Shown here piece after piece: positions 1-21,002 of a stretch of 64,000 bases of DNA (positions within the stretch are counted from its first letter, which is position 1; each line of letters starts with the position of its first letter). The position numbers and the translations under genes were made by a program. The stretch covers positions 9,285,501 through 9,349,500 of the forward strand of contig JAKNDB010000068.1 of the NCBI GenBank assembly GCA_024305405.1. Direction: 5' to 3'. Source of the stretch: Dirofilaria immitis. Its lineage: Eukaryota > Nematoda > Chromadorea > Rhabditida > Onchocercidae. Under the pieces are notes generated by a model. The model was not told the origin of the DNA. It did not search any database and worked only from the letters and a program-made list of their open reading frames with translations.

Positions 1-3000
1 TTCGAAACAGTTTCTTTTTCTTGTTCAACAGAATACTTCTATTCATAATTAAAGAAAAAAATAGAATGAAGTATGGCTTTTTTTTATTAAAAAAATATGT
101 ACTATTTGATGATTTTTAACTTTTCTTTGAGATGAAAATAATAACAGAAAAGGAAAAACGGAAAAGGCATGAACTTATTTAAAGACATATTGCTATTATT
201 TAATCTCACATTATTCTCTAATATTTGATATTTCTGATCTTATCATAATTTAAATTACTATGATAAGGTACTTCAAGAATTTTTCAAAATGCAATTACAG
301 AATTCTACTAATCATGCACTAATCTCTTATCAGGAACAGTTTAAGCTTTGTAAATGATAGAAAGTTTATAATTCGATGCCTTAAATATTTCTCAGTTTTT
401 TTTTTTGGGAATAAGTAAATAATAAATGGAGCTTCCTATTCAATAAATTAATCCATAGAGTAGTCAAATTTTTACTAGATTAGAAATATGTTTTTTATAA
501 AATTCAATGAAGTTATTACTGATAATTGATGCATAATTCGGGAATCATTGATATATATTGATGTATAAGATTAATTTTTATATGGGATAAAATGTCCACT
601 GGGTGATGTTCGATAGAGAATCGAGAAAGGTTGAATATTAGCAGTAGCATTGTTGCTACTACGATTTATCAAAATATCACATTCTGCCAATTGGTCTATT
701 TTTAAATGCCTCTTATAAAAGCAGTTGTATGATTAATTGTTCGAATGAAATACAAAGCATTCCTTATAAATATAAATACAAAAAGGTTTTGTATCGATTT
801 TCTGAAATAGGCTTAGCATTTTAGACATCAAGTTATTTCTGCAGTTATTCTTGGCCAATAGTTATGATGGACATTTATTTTTCGCAAATCTATTTGTCTA
901 ACAAAACAATGAGGAAGAGAAGAAAATGAATAAATTCTGATTTTAAATTTGAACAAATTCTATTCAACTATAAGATAATGACGACAGAGAAAACAAAAAA
1001 TTAATGAAAATAATAAAGAACCAATAACGACTTTAAAAAGTTTCATAAATGCAAAGATTTTATTGAAATTGAATTTCCTTAAACTTGAAGAAATTTCTGT
1101 AAATGCTAATATTATTAAACGTAATAAAAAGAAAAGATCTGCATAAACTAATTAGATTGATCTGTAAAATAAATGCTATTAGCAAAGATGAAAGCTTATT
1201 TGTTGAATATTTTGATCTAAATTATTCGCTTAAATGCATTTCAAATCCCATTTCTCTACGGTGAACAAGAAAGCGAAGGAGAGAAAGTTGAAATAAATTC
1301 GTTCCAAATTTTCCGAGAAAAATCTGAGATACGATGAGGCAGTTGAGTAATGCGACTGTCGAGAAGCTAACTGAAAATTTTGATTATAATCACCTTCGAA
1401 AAGACAGATCCGAAGGAGATGGAGAAGAGCATTGAAGAAAATATTTTTATATATAGATTAGCTTCCTTCTTGATTAGCAATGCAACAGATTGAAAGCAAT
1501 GATGGCAGTAAATCATACTGATTAAGGGCTTGAAATGGCTTTTGTATGAGTAAAAAGTTGGATTTGTATAAGTAGAAGACTTAAGGATGAGATTCATATT
1601 GTTAAAAACAAATTTTATACTCTGAACAAAAGAAATAGTAATAATTATTATAATTCTAATCTAACATGAAATAAAAAGCGAAATGAAATTAGTATCGTTG
1701 TTGCAAATTTTACATGACATTCTAACGTAAACCTACTAAATTAAACCATTAAAAGACATTAAATACGATTATAATCTCTTTTTCTAATTTGAATTAAAAT
1801 GAAAAAATATAAGTGAATAATTAATTACTTGAATTTATTTTATCTCGTGAGATGGAAATTATTATTTGAAATTAAAAATAAGCAATAAAAATGAGTGATC
1901 GGAAATGAATTCTATCCTGTTTAAAAGATTTCTAAAATCGATTCTTCCAGCGGAGAAAAAATGTATTATGAGAAACTATTCGGATTAATGTGAACTAATC
2001 ATGGCGAAGCATTCGGGAATTACGGAGAGCGGAAGCACCAGAATACATCAAGCTTCAATAACCAATATTATACATCTCACAAACGTTTTTTTATTCGGTT
2101 GTTATAAACAATATATTCCAGCTATGATGCTCTTGCATATAAGCTTATTTATTTTATATCTCTGCTCATATTTCAATCTATTACCATCACAATGATGTCC
2201 CATGAATTTTTTCTAGGAAAAGTTCTATCATTTCGTTAGTTGTAGTTGGTTTATGTAAAATTATCATCTGAATAAGATAATATAAGCCAAAGTAATTTAC
2301 GCCAGAAATCAAAATCTTATTTCGAAAATTTAAAAACTGAAAGATGAACTGAAGATATTACAGTAACAACTTTTTTTAAAGATTTAATGTTTTTGTCTTG
2401 ATGTAGATAATCATCTATGCCAAGATAAAATATCAAATCTTCAAATAGAAAGCGAATCATTTCACGAATTTTAAAGCTTCTTGAATAAAAAAAAACAAAA
2501 ATTTTTATCATATCAATCTCATAAATGTCATATTATTATTATTAACGAAAAGCGAGAGAATTAACAAACTATTTTAGTTTATAGATGTACAATAGAAAAG
2601 AAAAAATTCGTCATCACCAATTAAGCGACAACTTAATTTCAAAACCATGAGTTTTCAACTTTTTCTTAATAGCATTATAAAATTGTAAATATTAAGACTG
2701 AATAATTTCAAAATAAAAAATATTCAGTGGTTAAATAAAAATTAATAAAGAACATTAATTTTGAATAACTATGAAGATGCAGTTAGTTTAACTGAATAAA
2801 ATTGAGAAAAAAAAATCGTTCCTGAAACAAACGCAAGGATACCGAAATTCCGCACTTCCAATATCGTTCCATAATGTTTCATACGAATTTCACTTGAATT
2901 TGAAGAGATTAAATAAGCTAATAATTTATTTTAAAAAAAAATAAGCAAATAATTTTTTTAAACAATTCAATTTATAAATTCTTAGAATAATTTTTTTCTT

Positions 3001-5404
3001 CCATTTCTTCAGAAAAACATAAAAATAAGATTTCAGAAAATATAATAATTGCTAAAGTTTGGAAAGTAAAAGTATCATAACTTAGACATTATACGGTGTG
3101 ACTTATTCTTTTACACAAATGACTTATTCTTTTAATAAGATGATTGCAAAGTTCAATTAAATGTAGCGATTTATTTTGAAATATTAAAAAGGGTTAATGT
3201 TACCATACCATAAATCAATGAGTAGTAATGTGGTTAGCATTACTGATAGAAATTGAATTTGTTATCAAGATGTATCAATGGGAAAAATCCAAATAATAAA
3301 AGTCAGTGTATTTCTTAGAATTTGCAAAAAAACTACGAAAATGATTTGTCAACTTATTTTGAAGTATTCATTAATGCGTTTATTTTTTTAAGCGTTCGAT
3401 AATTGTCACTTTTAAACAAGCATTAAACATTCTAAACATTTCTTAGATTTCATTTAAATCCTATGAATGTATTTGTCAAAAAGATGTTATATTTGGGGAA
3501 AAATTTATTTGTTATCTAATCTGATAGATAATTATCTCGCTATGTCTATCATTGTTTGAAAAAAGATAGTATCATTCTAGATGCTAAATCTATTTCACAT
3601 TTCGATATGCTGTAGTGAAACTATTTAAGAGTCGTTTCAATGGTCATGCAATTGATAAGATATTTGGCAGAAAAAACCTGTGGTATACCTATATAAAACG
3701 AAAAACAATAAAATAGAACGGATCTGTTGACACAAAACAAAACATTATTGATAAAATCTTAGTTATATGAATATTTCGAAACTTTCTATAAACAAGTAGG
3801 AATTAAAGTTAGGACACATTAGTAGGATTTATATAACTGTAAACTGAGCCTAAAAAGAATTGTTTATTGAAACGTTGTCAGTAGACTTCAAGATCAGCTC
3901 CATATCATTGTCATATATCGCTTTTTTAGAACTTCACTTTTTTGCAGTTTAAACAAATGAATTGAGTATATGCTTGCTTTACTCTGTTTGTTCTCTTTTT
4001 CCTATCGTAACATTATTTTTACATTTTTATAAATTGTAATAAGAGATAGTAAGCAAAATTACTGTATTAATTTTTGAGTAAATGTCGGTTTTGTTTATTC
4101 TCTTTAAAACAACTAAACAAATGCGATTCTGTGGTGAACAGTTTAAATTCTACTGCAGTTTTCTTCAAAAGGATTCAAATTGCAGGACAAAATTATATTT
4201 CAAACTGAATGATCAGAAAAAACTCGACTTTGATTCTTTTTGCACAAAGCCTTTCAAACTATTCCGCTAAAATTGGCTAGTGTATGTGTATGTGTGTGTT
4301 TTCTCTCGATTTCATTTACTTTTCTATATCAACTTCGATGTTGAAAGAATTCCTGAATTTATGCCATTCATTGTAATTGACATAACATAATTGTCAAGCA
4401 AATCACGCCTATTTGCAAAATCAAATTTTGATTCCATTTCATTTTTATTAGATTTCAATCAGAGGGACAGCTTGCTATCACATGATCATATTTTTCAAAT
4501 ATAGGCTTTTTTTCTTATTCTGTATTAGAATAACAAATCGAATCCTTCTCTAAAGACAAGAAATGATTTAGTGGAGTGAATTTATTTATCGGATATAATA
4601 CATTCCTCTTAACCTAACATTTATTACAATAAGAGTTTTATAGTAATTGTTATACTCTTATAGAAAAAAAGATCACTGTAGTCCATTTAAATCTTCATAA
4701 AAGTATGACTAAAAATTATTCCACAAATCTGCCATTAAGCAATACTTGATCTGCTATTCTCGCTAAAAGCATTCTCAACTATTATTATTATTCTAACGGG
4801 ATGATTACATTAATTGAGCTAACTTGAGAAAAATTTTAAAACAGTATCTCCAATAAACACTTAATATTAAATTTATTTTCAAAGACAATTTAACCTCTCC
4901 AGTATCTTCATAAGAAACCTTAACTTATTTCATGGTTTCTCTTTTCTGATTAGTGATTTCATACATTTTCTTTTTCTTAATAGCCTTCTTAAATTAAAGA
5001 GATTGGCTATAAATTTTCAGTTTCATTTTTAATCTTAATTTTTCCAAAGATCATTTCCATTTGAGTGATTTCATTAGAAACTGCCTCACTCCTTCCGTTT
5101 TTCCTTTGTTCCCCTTTTTTTTCTTTTTTTTTTCAAATAAATAAGAATGATAAAACGATAATGATAACAAATATTTTGTATTCGTTTAAATTAGAAATCT
5201 TATACGTTTATCAAAAGCTTTTGTGCTTTTGACTGATTGTTTTTTCAATGACTGAAACCAGCTAATATTTTTAATCAAAAAAAAATACTTCTGAATGACT
5301 CATGTTGAAGTCAAATTTCTGAGCGATAAATTTTTATTGATAAATAATTCAAACTAAGCAAATTATCAAAATAGTACCAATATTAATATAAAATTGACAA
5401 ATAC
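1..5404. other. No recognised gene; AT-rich
   Basis: No open frame here is longer than about 76 codons and none resembles a protein I recognise. Composition is very A/T rich with many poly-A and poly-T tracts, typical of intergenic or long-intron DNA. One weak minus-strand candidate terminal exon lies at 1230-1370: it has a good TTTTCAG-type acceptor, is open for 46 codons and ends in a stop. It is phase-compatible with the candidate exon at 5405-5520, but the implied intron would be about 4 kb, so I do not annotate it as a gene. Confidence 0.5.
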
Positions 5405-5520
5405 CAAACAGAGTGTTCGACGTTCGATCATTGTGGAGTATGGTTTGGCGAGAAAATTTCGACAATCGAATGGGAAACCAATAGAGGGATGAAAACCAGC
5501 TGGTTTCCAGGAACATTGTG
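5405..5520 (-). other. Candidate orphan coding exon
   Basis: On the minus strand this stretch lies between a possible acceptor (..TACGTAG) and a good donor (GTATTT). It is open for 38 codons when entered in phase 1 and leaves in phase 0. The peptide is compositionally coding-like (PAGFHPSIGFPFD, then NFLAKPYS and ERRTL). The preceding candidate exon at 7209-7365 leaves in phase 1, so the two would join in frame. I recognise no family. Other frames here are also partly open, so this is a tentative call. Confidence 0.25.
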
Positions 5521-7208
5521 CTACGTATCAATGCCTATACATGATTGAAAAGAATAAAGATCATTTGACAATCTGATCGTACTTTTTTCACACTTATAGA
5601 AATTCTTAAAGGAGAATTATCTTGGAAGAATGAGAAAACTGATAAAAGAATGAAAAGTGCTAAAATGGAGTTGGTAAATTTTGTATTTCCCATTCATTAG
5701 TACTAATGTTAAATAAAAATAAATCCAATGAGCCAAGCATTCTCCTTCTCAAAGACACAAAGAATAATTAATTATTCAGCTACACAAATTAACTGCTCTG
5801 ATTTTAGGTAAAAAATGATTTTGTGAAAATATCCGAAATCATTTTTTATCGCTGGTTATAGTATGGTGAATATTGTTCGAGCAATAATAGCATTAGCTGC
5901 AGATGCCTGAATCTAATTATACATTTTTAATTTCAGCCATGAAGGTTTAACACTTGAAATTTTGGAGTCTTCGGGAGGCAATTTACATTTATGAAAAGAG
6001 GAATTTGCTTGTGCAGTAGAGTTTCAACTACCTACTATAAAACTTTTACTAAAGATAACCAAAGTAATAAAGAAATAAAAATAAACGGGTAAATCCAGTT
6101 CCGTAATATTTTATCCTGAAATAAAAATATCATTAAAAGAAAAAAATCAATCCACGATATTTAACTCAAGAAAAATGAATTTTCGTACTAATTGAAGTAT
6201 TTCACCAAATTTTATAAAATTTATTGGCGGTCGATCTTTCAACGATCCATATGTTTAGGAATTGATTACTTGGAAGTGTTTAAATAATCTAGTTTTGTTT
6301 TCACTAATCAAATATGTTATTAAGTTTATTAATTTTAGTACGATACTTTCTTTTATGATAGCAATACACTATTAATTTGTTTATAAAAATTTGCTATATT
6401 ATTTCTTGGAAAGTTTTATCAAGTTACCGTTGTTGTCTTTAACTAATTGAATTTCTTCAAATGAGTTTGTTGCAGTGTTATTCAAGTTCCCAAGGCAAAT
6501 GAAATTGTGTGTAAGAAAATGATAGTAGTAGTTTATCAGCCAAGAAAGTGATAATAAGTTATGTGTCAGTCTTTTTCCTTTTGCATCCGCATAAGTTTAT
6601 TAATGACAAAAATTTATATCATATTTCCAACATCTGATATATATTATAAAACAAATAATACATGTCTAAAATAAGACATGTTTGTTGCCAAATTAAGATC
6701 ATTCTCGTCGAGCTGGAACGACCAAAAAAATAAAAACTGTTAGCTAAACTAAAACGAATATCAGAAATTCTTTAAAATTTCGCTCAAAAACTATCAAATA
6801 TTGCAATACAAAAAGAAAAAAAACAATAAAACGATAAGAGTGGAAGAAATCTAGTATAAAAATTGCAAAGCATACGGAATTTACTGTGATACTTGAGTAG
6901 ATTTGTTAAATACTTTGTTGAAATCGTTAAAAATCCCCAATTAATACTGTATTTATCATTAACAGCAATTGGACCAAACATATCCTCATTACCGACACTA
7001 AGACCTAGAAAGCACTATTTTTTTTGCGAGACACAGTATATGTAAAAAACAGATTCGTGTTTAAATTTGTGAACAGCAGAAGGTAGCCTCTAACTGGTAT
7101 TTTTCTTTGATCTCTAATATGAATCGTATTTTCAACACAGTCTTTTGAACGATTTTTAAATATATCATGCCCTAATATCATTATGATTGAATAGCTTTCA
7201 ATGAAAAC
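5521..7208. other. No gene seen
   Basis: AT-rich sequence with only short open frames. It would be an intron if the exon candidates on either side belong to one gene. A small imperfect palindrome (ACATGTCT...AGACATGT) occurs near 6660-6682. Confidence 0.4.
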
Positions 7209-7365
7209 CTCTTAACGGAGCCAGCGAAATACCGTCCTTTCGGCCAACAGGTATGCCAAGTACGTTCACTGTCCGATCACGACTAATTTCGACTTGTTCA
7301 CGATGTCTTTGACTATGCCCAAATGATTCTAACAGTGTCAATATCGATGGTGTTGATATTTTCGA
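7209..7365 (-). other. Candidate orphan coding exon, 52 codons
   Basis: This block is clearly richer in G+C than its surroundings. Read on the minus strand it has an acceptor (..ATTTTAG) and a donor (AG/GTTTTC), and one frame is open for all 52 codons. The peptide has ordinary soluble-protein composition (segments LTLLESFGHSQ, EISRDRT, VLGIPVGRKDG). I do not recognise the family. It suggests an unannotated minus-strand gene with long introns in the first 11 kb. RNA reads would settle it. Confidence 0.4.
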
Positions 7366-10300
7366 CTAAAATTATCTTGGATAAAAAAATTTTCAAAAAA
7401 AAACATACTTTTCACCAGATTTGATAAATTTAAAATGCAGGAAATTAAGGATTAATTAAAAGAAAAGTCAATTAATGAATATTAAAATGTTGATACCTTT
7501 GAGCGGTACCTATTCATCATTACTGGTCAGAAAAAATATATCAAATCGGTTACAACTCAGTAAAAATACTTTAATATTCGCCAATGAAATTACGTTAAAA
7601 TTTTTGGTTAAAACGCTAGAAGAAATATGAAGCTATCTTATTTTGGTTGAAAAATGAACAAAATAATTTGAAAAGCTGATAATGATTAAACAAGTCCATG
7701 AATGCATTAAAAACAAAATTACGGGAATCCATCAAAAATCAAAATTAGAGTTGGGTCGCTTTCAAAGATAAGGTTAAGAACGAACGAAAAATTATGCCAT
7801 ATGATTTTTTTCTCGTCATAAAAAGACAATCACGAATTTCTGTCACTTTTTGAAATTATTAAATTACGAAATAGAATTGTAAAATAAATTTTTTGGGATG
7901 CGTGTTTTTGAATATTTTATAACTGAGTGATTTAATGAGAAGTTTAGGTATAATAATATAGCATTTACTAAAAGTAGCAATGTTGAATAAAGCCATCAAT
8001 GAGTTCGGCTACAAATTTCAAAATAATATATCGGATAGATTATTTTGTTTTTTCATTCATTACACTTTGATCTTTTAGCAACTTTTTGTGTTGGATAGGA
8101 TTTGCATTTTTTTCATTTTTGCACTTTTTTTGGTTTGCAATTGATAGAGAATATATTCTGAAGTGTAGTAAATTTCGAAAAAAAGTGGATGATTTCCAAA
8201 TATGCCATTCTTCAGTTGAACAATTACAATGGACATTGTAGTGACACCAAGGAGTTGTAGATCCTGAAGTCATAATCACCCTTGGAATCAATAATTGAAA
8301 ATGTAAATAGACATTTTATTTCGATTACGTTTATTCTAGATTTCCAGAAAATTCAAAGTATTGGTTGTTGACAAAAACTATCCCAAATTCATTAGTTTAT
8401 TTTAAATTAAATTTTTTCATTTAAAAATACTAAAAAAGTTAAGAAAATAATGAAAGCAAAAGCAAATCTTAAAAGACTTGATAGATGGATCGAAAAGATA
8501 CTGTAGTATTGGTTCTAATTTTTTATTCAATTTCATCTTCTTCGTTGGTTTTAAAAAATCAAATATTGGCTGTAGTAGGTTTACTGAATTTTCTCAATGT
8601 TCTTTCCTATCGAAAATAATCTCTCTAGTCCGGTAATTTAATAGCAATAACATCGAAAAAATTTTGATACTTGAAAATTTTAACTTCTCAAATGATTTTC
8701 ATTATCATGAATTGAAGATACAATTATCATGAAAAAAACGAAAAACCTTCTTGTTGTGGGAAAGCGAATTGATATTTCACAGACAAATATATTTGGTAAG
8801 TTTTTATTGGGTCGGAAGCTGCTAATATTGACAACAGAAAGAAATTGTTGCGACACTTGAGGATTGATTGTTAAGGCTTTTTCGAATCGCTTCTTCCGTA
8901 AGAAGAGATGGATTTCAATTATGCTAGTTGTGAGAGTTCGATTATAGACTGGCAAACGATAAGTTTACGATTCCATTGTTTGCACTGGAACCTTATTGAA
9001 CAATGACCCCAAAAATCATTTGATTAGTATACACAACCTATATGTCTCTCGTGGAGTATGATATCGATAAAGAATAATCATATAAGGTACATAAGATAAA
9101 AACTATCTAAAATACATATATGCGATAAATCAATGGTATACCATGTCATATAGAAAAGATGGATAAACGACGGGAACAAAGGGAGTCCACTTTTTCCATA
9201 TTTAACTATATTTGTTGATATACATAAGAGGAAGTAAATACCATATATTGACGGTAAAAAATGTCTTTGAGCGATGATCGATAATCCTTTGGCAATTAAT
9301 ATTTGACAGGAATTAAATTTAACATCAACCAATAAACTATGAAAAGCAACTTAGACCTAAGTGTCAATTATAGATCACATATTTTCTTCTCCGACAGCAT
9401 TTCTACAACTATGCAACAACATTTTAAGTTCACACGTAAGTGTAAACGCAAAATATATTGGGTAAGCAAATATTTCAATAATGATTTATGGAAGGCCATA
9501 ACATGAGTATGATTATAACATGAGTTGTGAAATGACGATTGAAAAAATTATACCTTATTTGTAAATTCGAATGCTTTCGCGTTCTGTATCATATTGTCAA
9601 TAACTGCAGTCCAAAGCTTTAACCACGGGTAGATAATTTGGTCTACGTCTCTCTGATTTCCAATATGCTCTTCTGAAATTTTCTGTAGGATTCTTTGATC
9701 CCTAATTTACTCCAATTCGCAATAACAATTGCCTGTTTTTGGTAATAGCCAATAAAGTGTTGCATCACAATAAATGCATGAAAGCAAATATTCAAATTTT
9801 TATTAGACTTAAAAGAAAATCGGAAATTACTCCACAAAATATTCTTCTAATAAAAACTAAAAGCTACATACCTTTACCGAAGAAAATCATTTTTTTAATT
9901 TCATTGCGTCATCATCATCTATAATTGATTTATTTTTCAATAAATAAGCATTTATTGTAAGATCATCAGAATAACATCACTGTATGTAGCGTTTGTTGTT
10001 AACTATAATATACGTATCTAACTAATTAAACTACCCAATAGTAACATTTATTAGATTAAAAACTTTAGTAAAAATGATCGGCGCTGGAGCATTTTATCAC
10101 ATCAAATTGGATTACCGACGTTAAGTCATAAACATTCAACAGGCACAATCTTTTCCCGTGTTTTGCTATTATCAACTATTATTTCTCCTATTGATATAGG
10201 AAAATCTTCCAAGCGTAAAAAAATAGAGTAATGCACCCATCAATTACCCGACCCAGAGAATTTATGCAAAATAAAAGACAAACCAGAAGGAATTTGCTGC

Positions 10301-11045
10301 GTACTGGAAGATTTAAAAGCAAATTGTAGTAGCAACAATAGAAACTGTAGCCAAAAGGAATCTAGTAACATAATGGATTTGCCATAAAATTATCGGAACT
10401 AGGAATAATACTGCTCTTGGTATGATATCTGGGTCAACCATACAACCAACCCATCTACCACCAACCCATCTCCATGTTAATTTGATGCGTGGATAAATAT
10501 GCCGTAACAAATACAATCTACACAAACATTTACTTCACACCATCAAAAATGTATAATCAATGGAAAGTATTCCACAGCATTTAACATGGTTATTTATTCG
10601 AATAGAGGTTAAAAACTCCACCAATTTTTAAAAATAGTACAATCTTTCATATTTCGCCCAAATCTGTAATGAACTTCTTCACTAAATTAATTTTTCATAA
10701 ATTTGTTCCCTAAGTAATAGAAATTAAAAAAAATTAAGAAATAAAACATCAAAGGTTTCAAACAAACATGAGGAATGATATGATTTTTCAGTTACAAAAG
10801 TAAAAAATGCGTAAATTCATTGATAATTAAATAACTGCAATTCCTATTTTTCGATGTTCAAAAGATAACAACTATAGGAAATTCCAGAACAAAAGTGCGG
10901 TGAGCATATTTCCTTAAACACAGCTGTCTATTCGATAAACTCTGTTTTCTTCGAAAACATCAAATTTAACTAGAGCAAAATCAAATACAAAATAGAAACC
11001 GTCAATTACAATAGAAGAATACAAATATAATGAACGTGAATAAAT
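7366..11045. other. No recognised gene; weak minus-strand open stretches
   Basis: Short open stretches occur on the minus strand at 8040-8291 (Cys/Trp-containing), 8680-8955, and 10313-10525. The last is hydrophobic, with one membrane-like segment. None has a family signature, consistent splice sites or a convincing start. They could be upstream exons of the orphan gene suggested at 5.4-7.4 kb, or chance. Confidence 0.4.
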
Positions 11046-19046
<8,001 letters not shown>

Positions 19047-21002
19047 CCCCACTACAATTGAAAAATTGAACAGAAATACTGTAACAACATTAAAAACAAA
19101 ATGATAATATGTAGCATAAAGACTCATAATAAAAGAAAAAACAGCTCCGTGCAAATATAAATTTCAGAATAATTTCATAGAAATATCAGTCCTGAAAGCA
19201 TAAGGTAATACATCGTTATACATCACTGCGCGACTGGACAAAACAAAGACATGCTTACAGTCTAATATTAGTGATACTAGAAATTTTAATTACAACGGAT
19301 CCTAAAAAATTTCTCAGTTTTGCGTATCTTAATCATTAAAACAGTATATTAAAGCAACATACACAATGCTTTTAAAATATTTTATTTAAAGAAGCAACTG
19401 ATGACTGTTATTATCGCAGGATAAATGCTATCGCATACTGATATAATTCTCTCACCTGTATGATAACATGGCATCGACATATTATAAATATAGCAACCTC
19501 AATACTACATAAATTTCTTTCACGTTCCTCAGAGTCTCCTAATCTCCCTAATCTCATCTTCCCACTTCTAAATCCTCATAGCCAACATTCTTCACCAAAC
19601 CCTTCAAAGAAAAGTGGACTCCGTCCCACTTCCAAATGCATAATTCAAGCTGGCTAACACAGTAAAAAGAGGCTCACGGGCTATTTTCATTTTGTATTTG
19701 TATTTCTAGTTGTGTAGATACGGAACGGGAATTCCTGGGAATGATTTTACTAGGATCTGCAGCATTTCCTGACAGATTTAGAATACTGAACATCTCTAGT
19801 GGATTTCAGATATATGTCGTAGAGTATCGAAATCTTATGATGCCATATGCAGTGCTCAGATTTATGCTTTAGCTATTAGTCTTATGTTCCTTTCTGTAAA
19901 TATCAATCGGAAATCTGAGCCTATGGAGAAATTAATGAACGCTGCGATCAAAAGAGGAAAAGTTAATCAATCCACTAATTAACGAAGTCCAGAGAATAAA
20001 GAGGGAAGAGCGAATGTGCAACGAGAGAGAAGTTAAACGAAAATTCCTCGTTGCCGGCTGAGACATTTGACAGCACAAACTGTCTTGCGGGCTCAGTGGA
20101 CTGTTCATTTGTATAATGATTATCTTAGTAATGAGTAAGCTTTATAGTTTTGAACATTTTGAGCACTAACTGTAACTTGAGTCATTCACAGTTTCTATAT
20201 TAATATATCACAGTAGAATCAAGAGTAAAATAGAAGTTACTCGAATTTTACATATATGCTGCTAATATATTCTTTTTTGAAGTTAGTGAGCAAAAAGCTT
20301 CACGGCGAAATATATGTAACACATGTAGTGTTTTTCTTAAGAAATGGTACCATAACTTTAGATCTTTTCTGCTTCAGACATGGATCGAGAGTTCTAGCTG
20401 AAGTCTTAGAAGCGATTTCTGAACCCATCCCCATCTCGACTAATTGCAAAAACCAACCCCACTACTTACACTACCCTCCCATAAAATCGCCCGCTCGTAA
20501 TTACGAGAATTTATCTCCCTTGTTGTTTATCTTGTTGGTTCACAACAACCAGACCGGTATTTCGTGGCTCCATATGGCAATAGATATTTCTGAAACGCTG
20601 GGTAATAAGTTGCAATTTTTTTCTATATTTTCCTGATTGACAGTAGTAATTATATATTTCGGTTCGTGTTTTTCGTTTATTTTTGCTGCTACGGAAATTT
20701 ATTTTTCTAAAATTTCTCATTATATCACATAAACAAACACATTATATTACATCCACACTTATGATTTCCTAGTATTTATGCACAATACATTCTAATTTCC
20801 CTTCATACTTACTTATTAATGATGAAAACGAAATGTCCATTACTTATCAATTCAGGATGTTTTTCATATTGTTTATCCGTTCTGTTTGCACCTGTTAGAA
20901 ATTGTTGGTTCCGGTAGTTGTTTAAAATTGTTAAACCGCAATTTCTGAATCAAGCTTGAATAATCGGTTAAACCGGCAGTGACTAATTTGTTTTCAGGTG
21001 TT
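19047..21002. promoter_or_regulatory. Divergent intergenic region between rpb-2 and the INO80E-like gene
   Basis: About 1.95 kb separates the divergent starts of rpb-2 (minus) and the INO80E-like gene (plus), so both promoters must lie here. A 126-codon open frame at 20256-20636 (+) and a 59-codon minus frame near 19923-20108 show no family resemblance. No TATA box or other element can be assigned with confidence. Both coding starts sit behind AG acceptors, so transcription may begin further upstream and be trans-spliced. Confidence 0.45.

Noticed and set aside
19923..20108. 59-codon minus-strand frame starting MNSPLSPQDS
   Set aside because: Open by chance in a slightly G+C-richer promoter region. 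No acceptor joins it to rpb-2, whose own start is well supported at 19046.
20256..20636. 126-codon plus-strand frame upstream of the INO80E-like gene
   Set aside because: No recognisable domain and no matching splice sites into the next gene. It may be an untranslated exon or promoter DNA, and the evidence is too weak to call it a gene.
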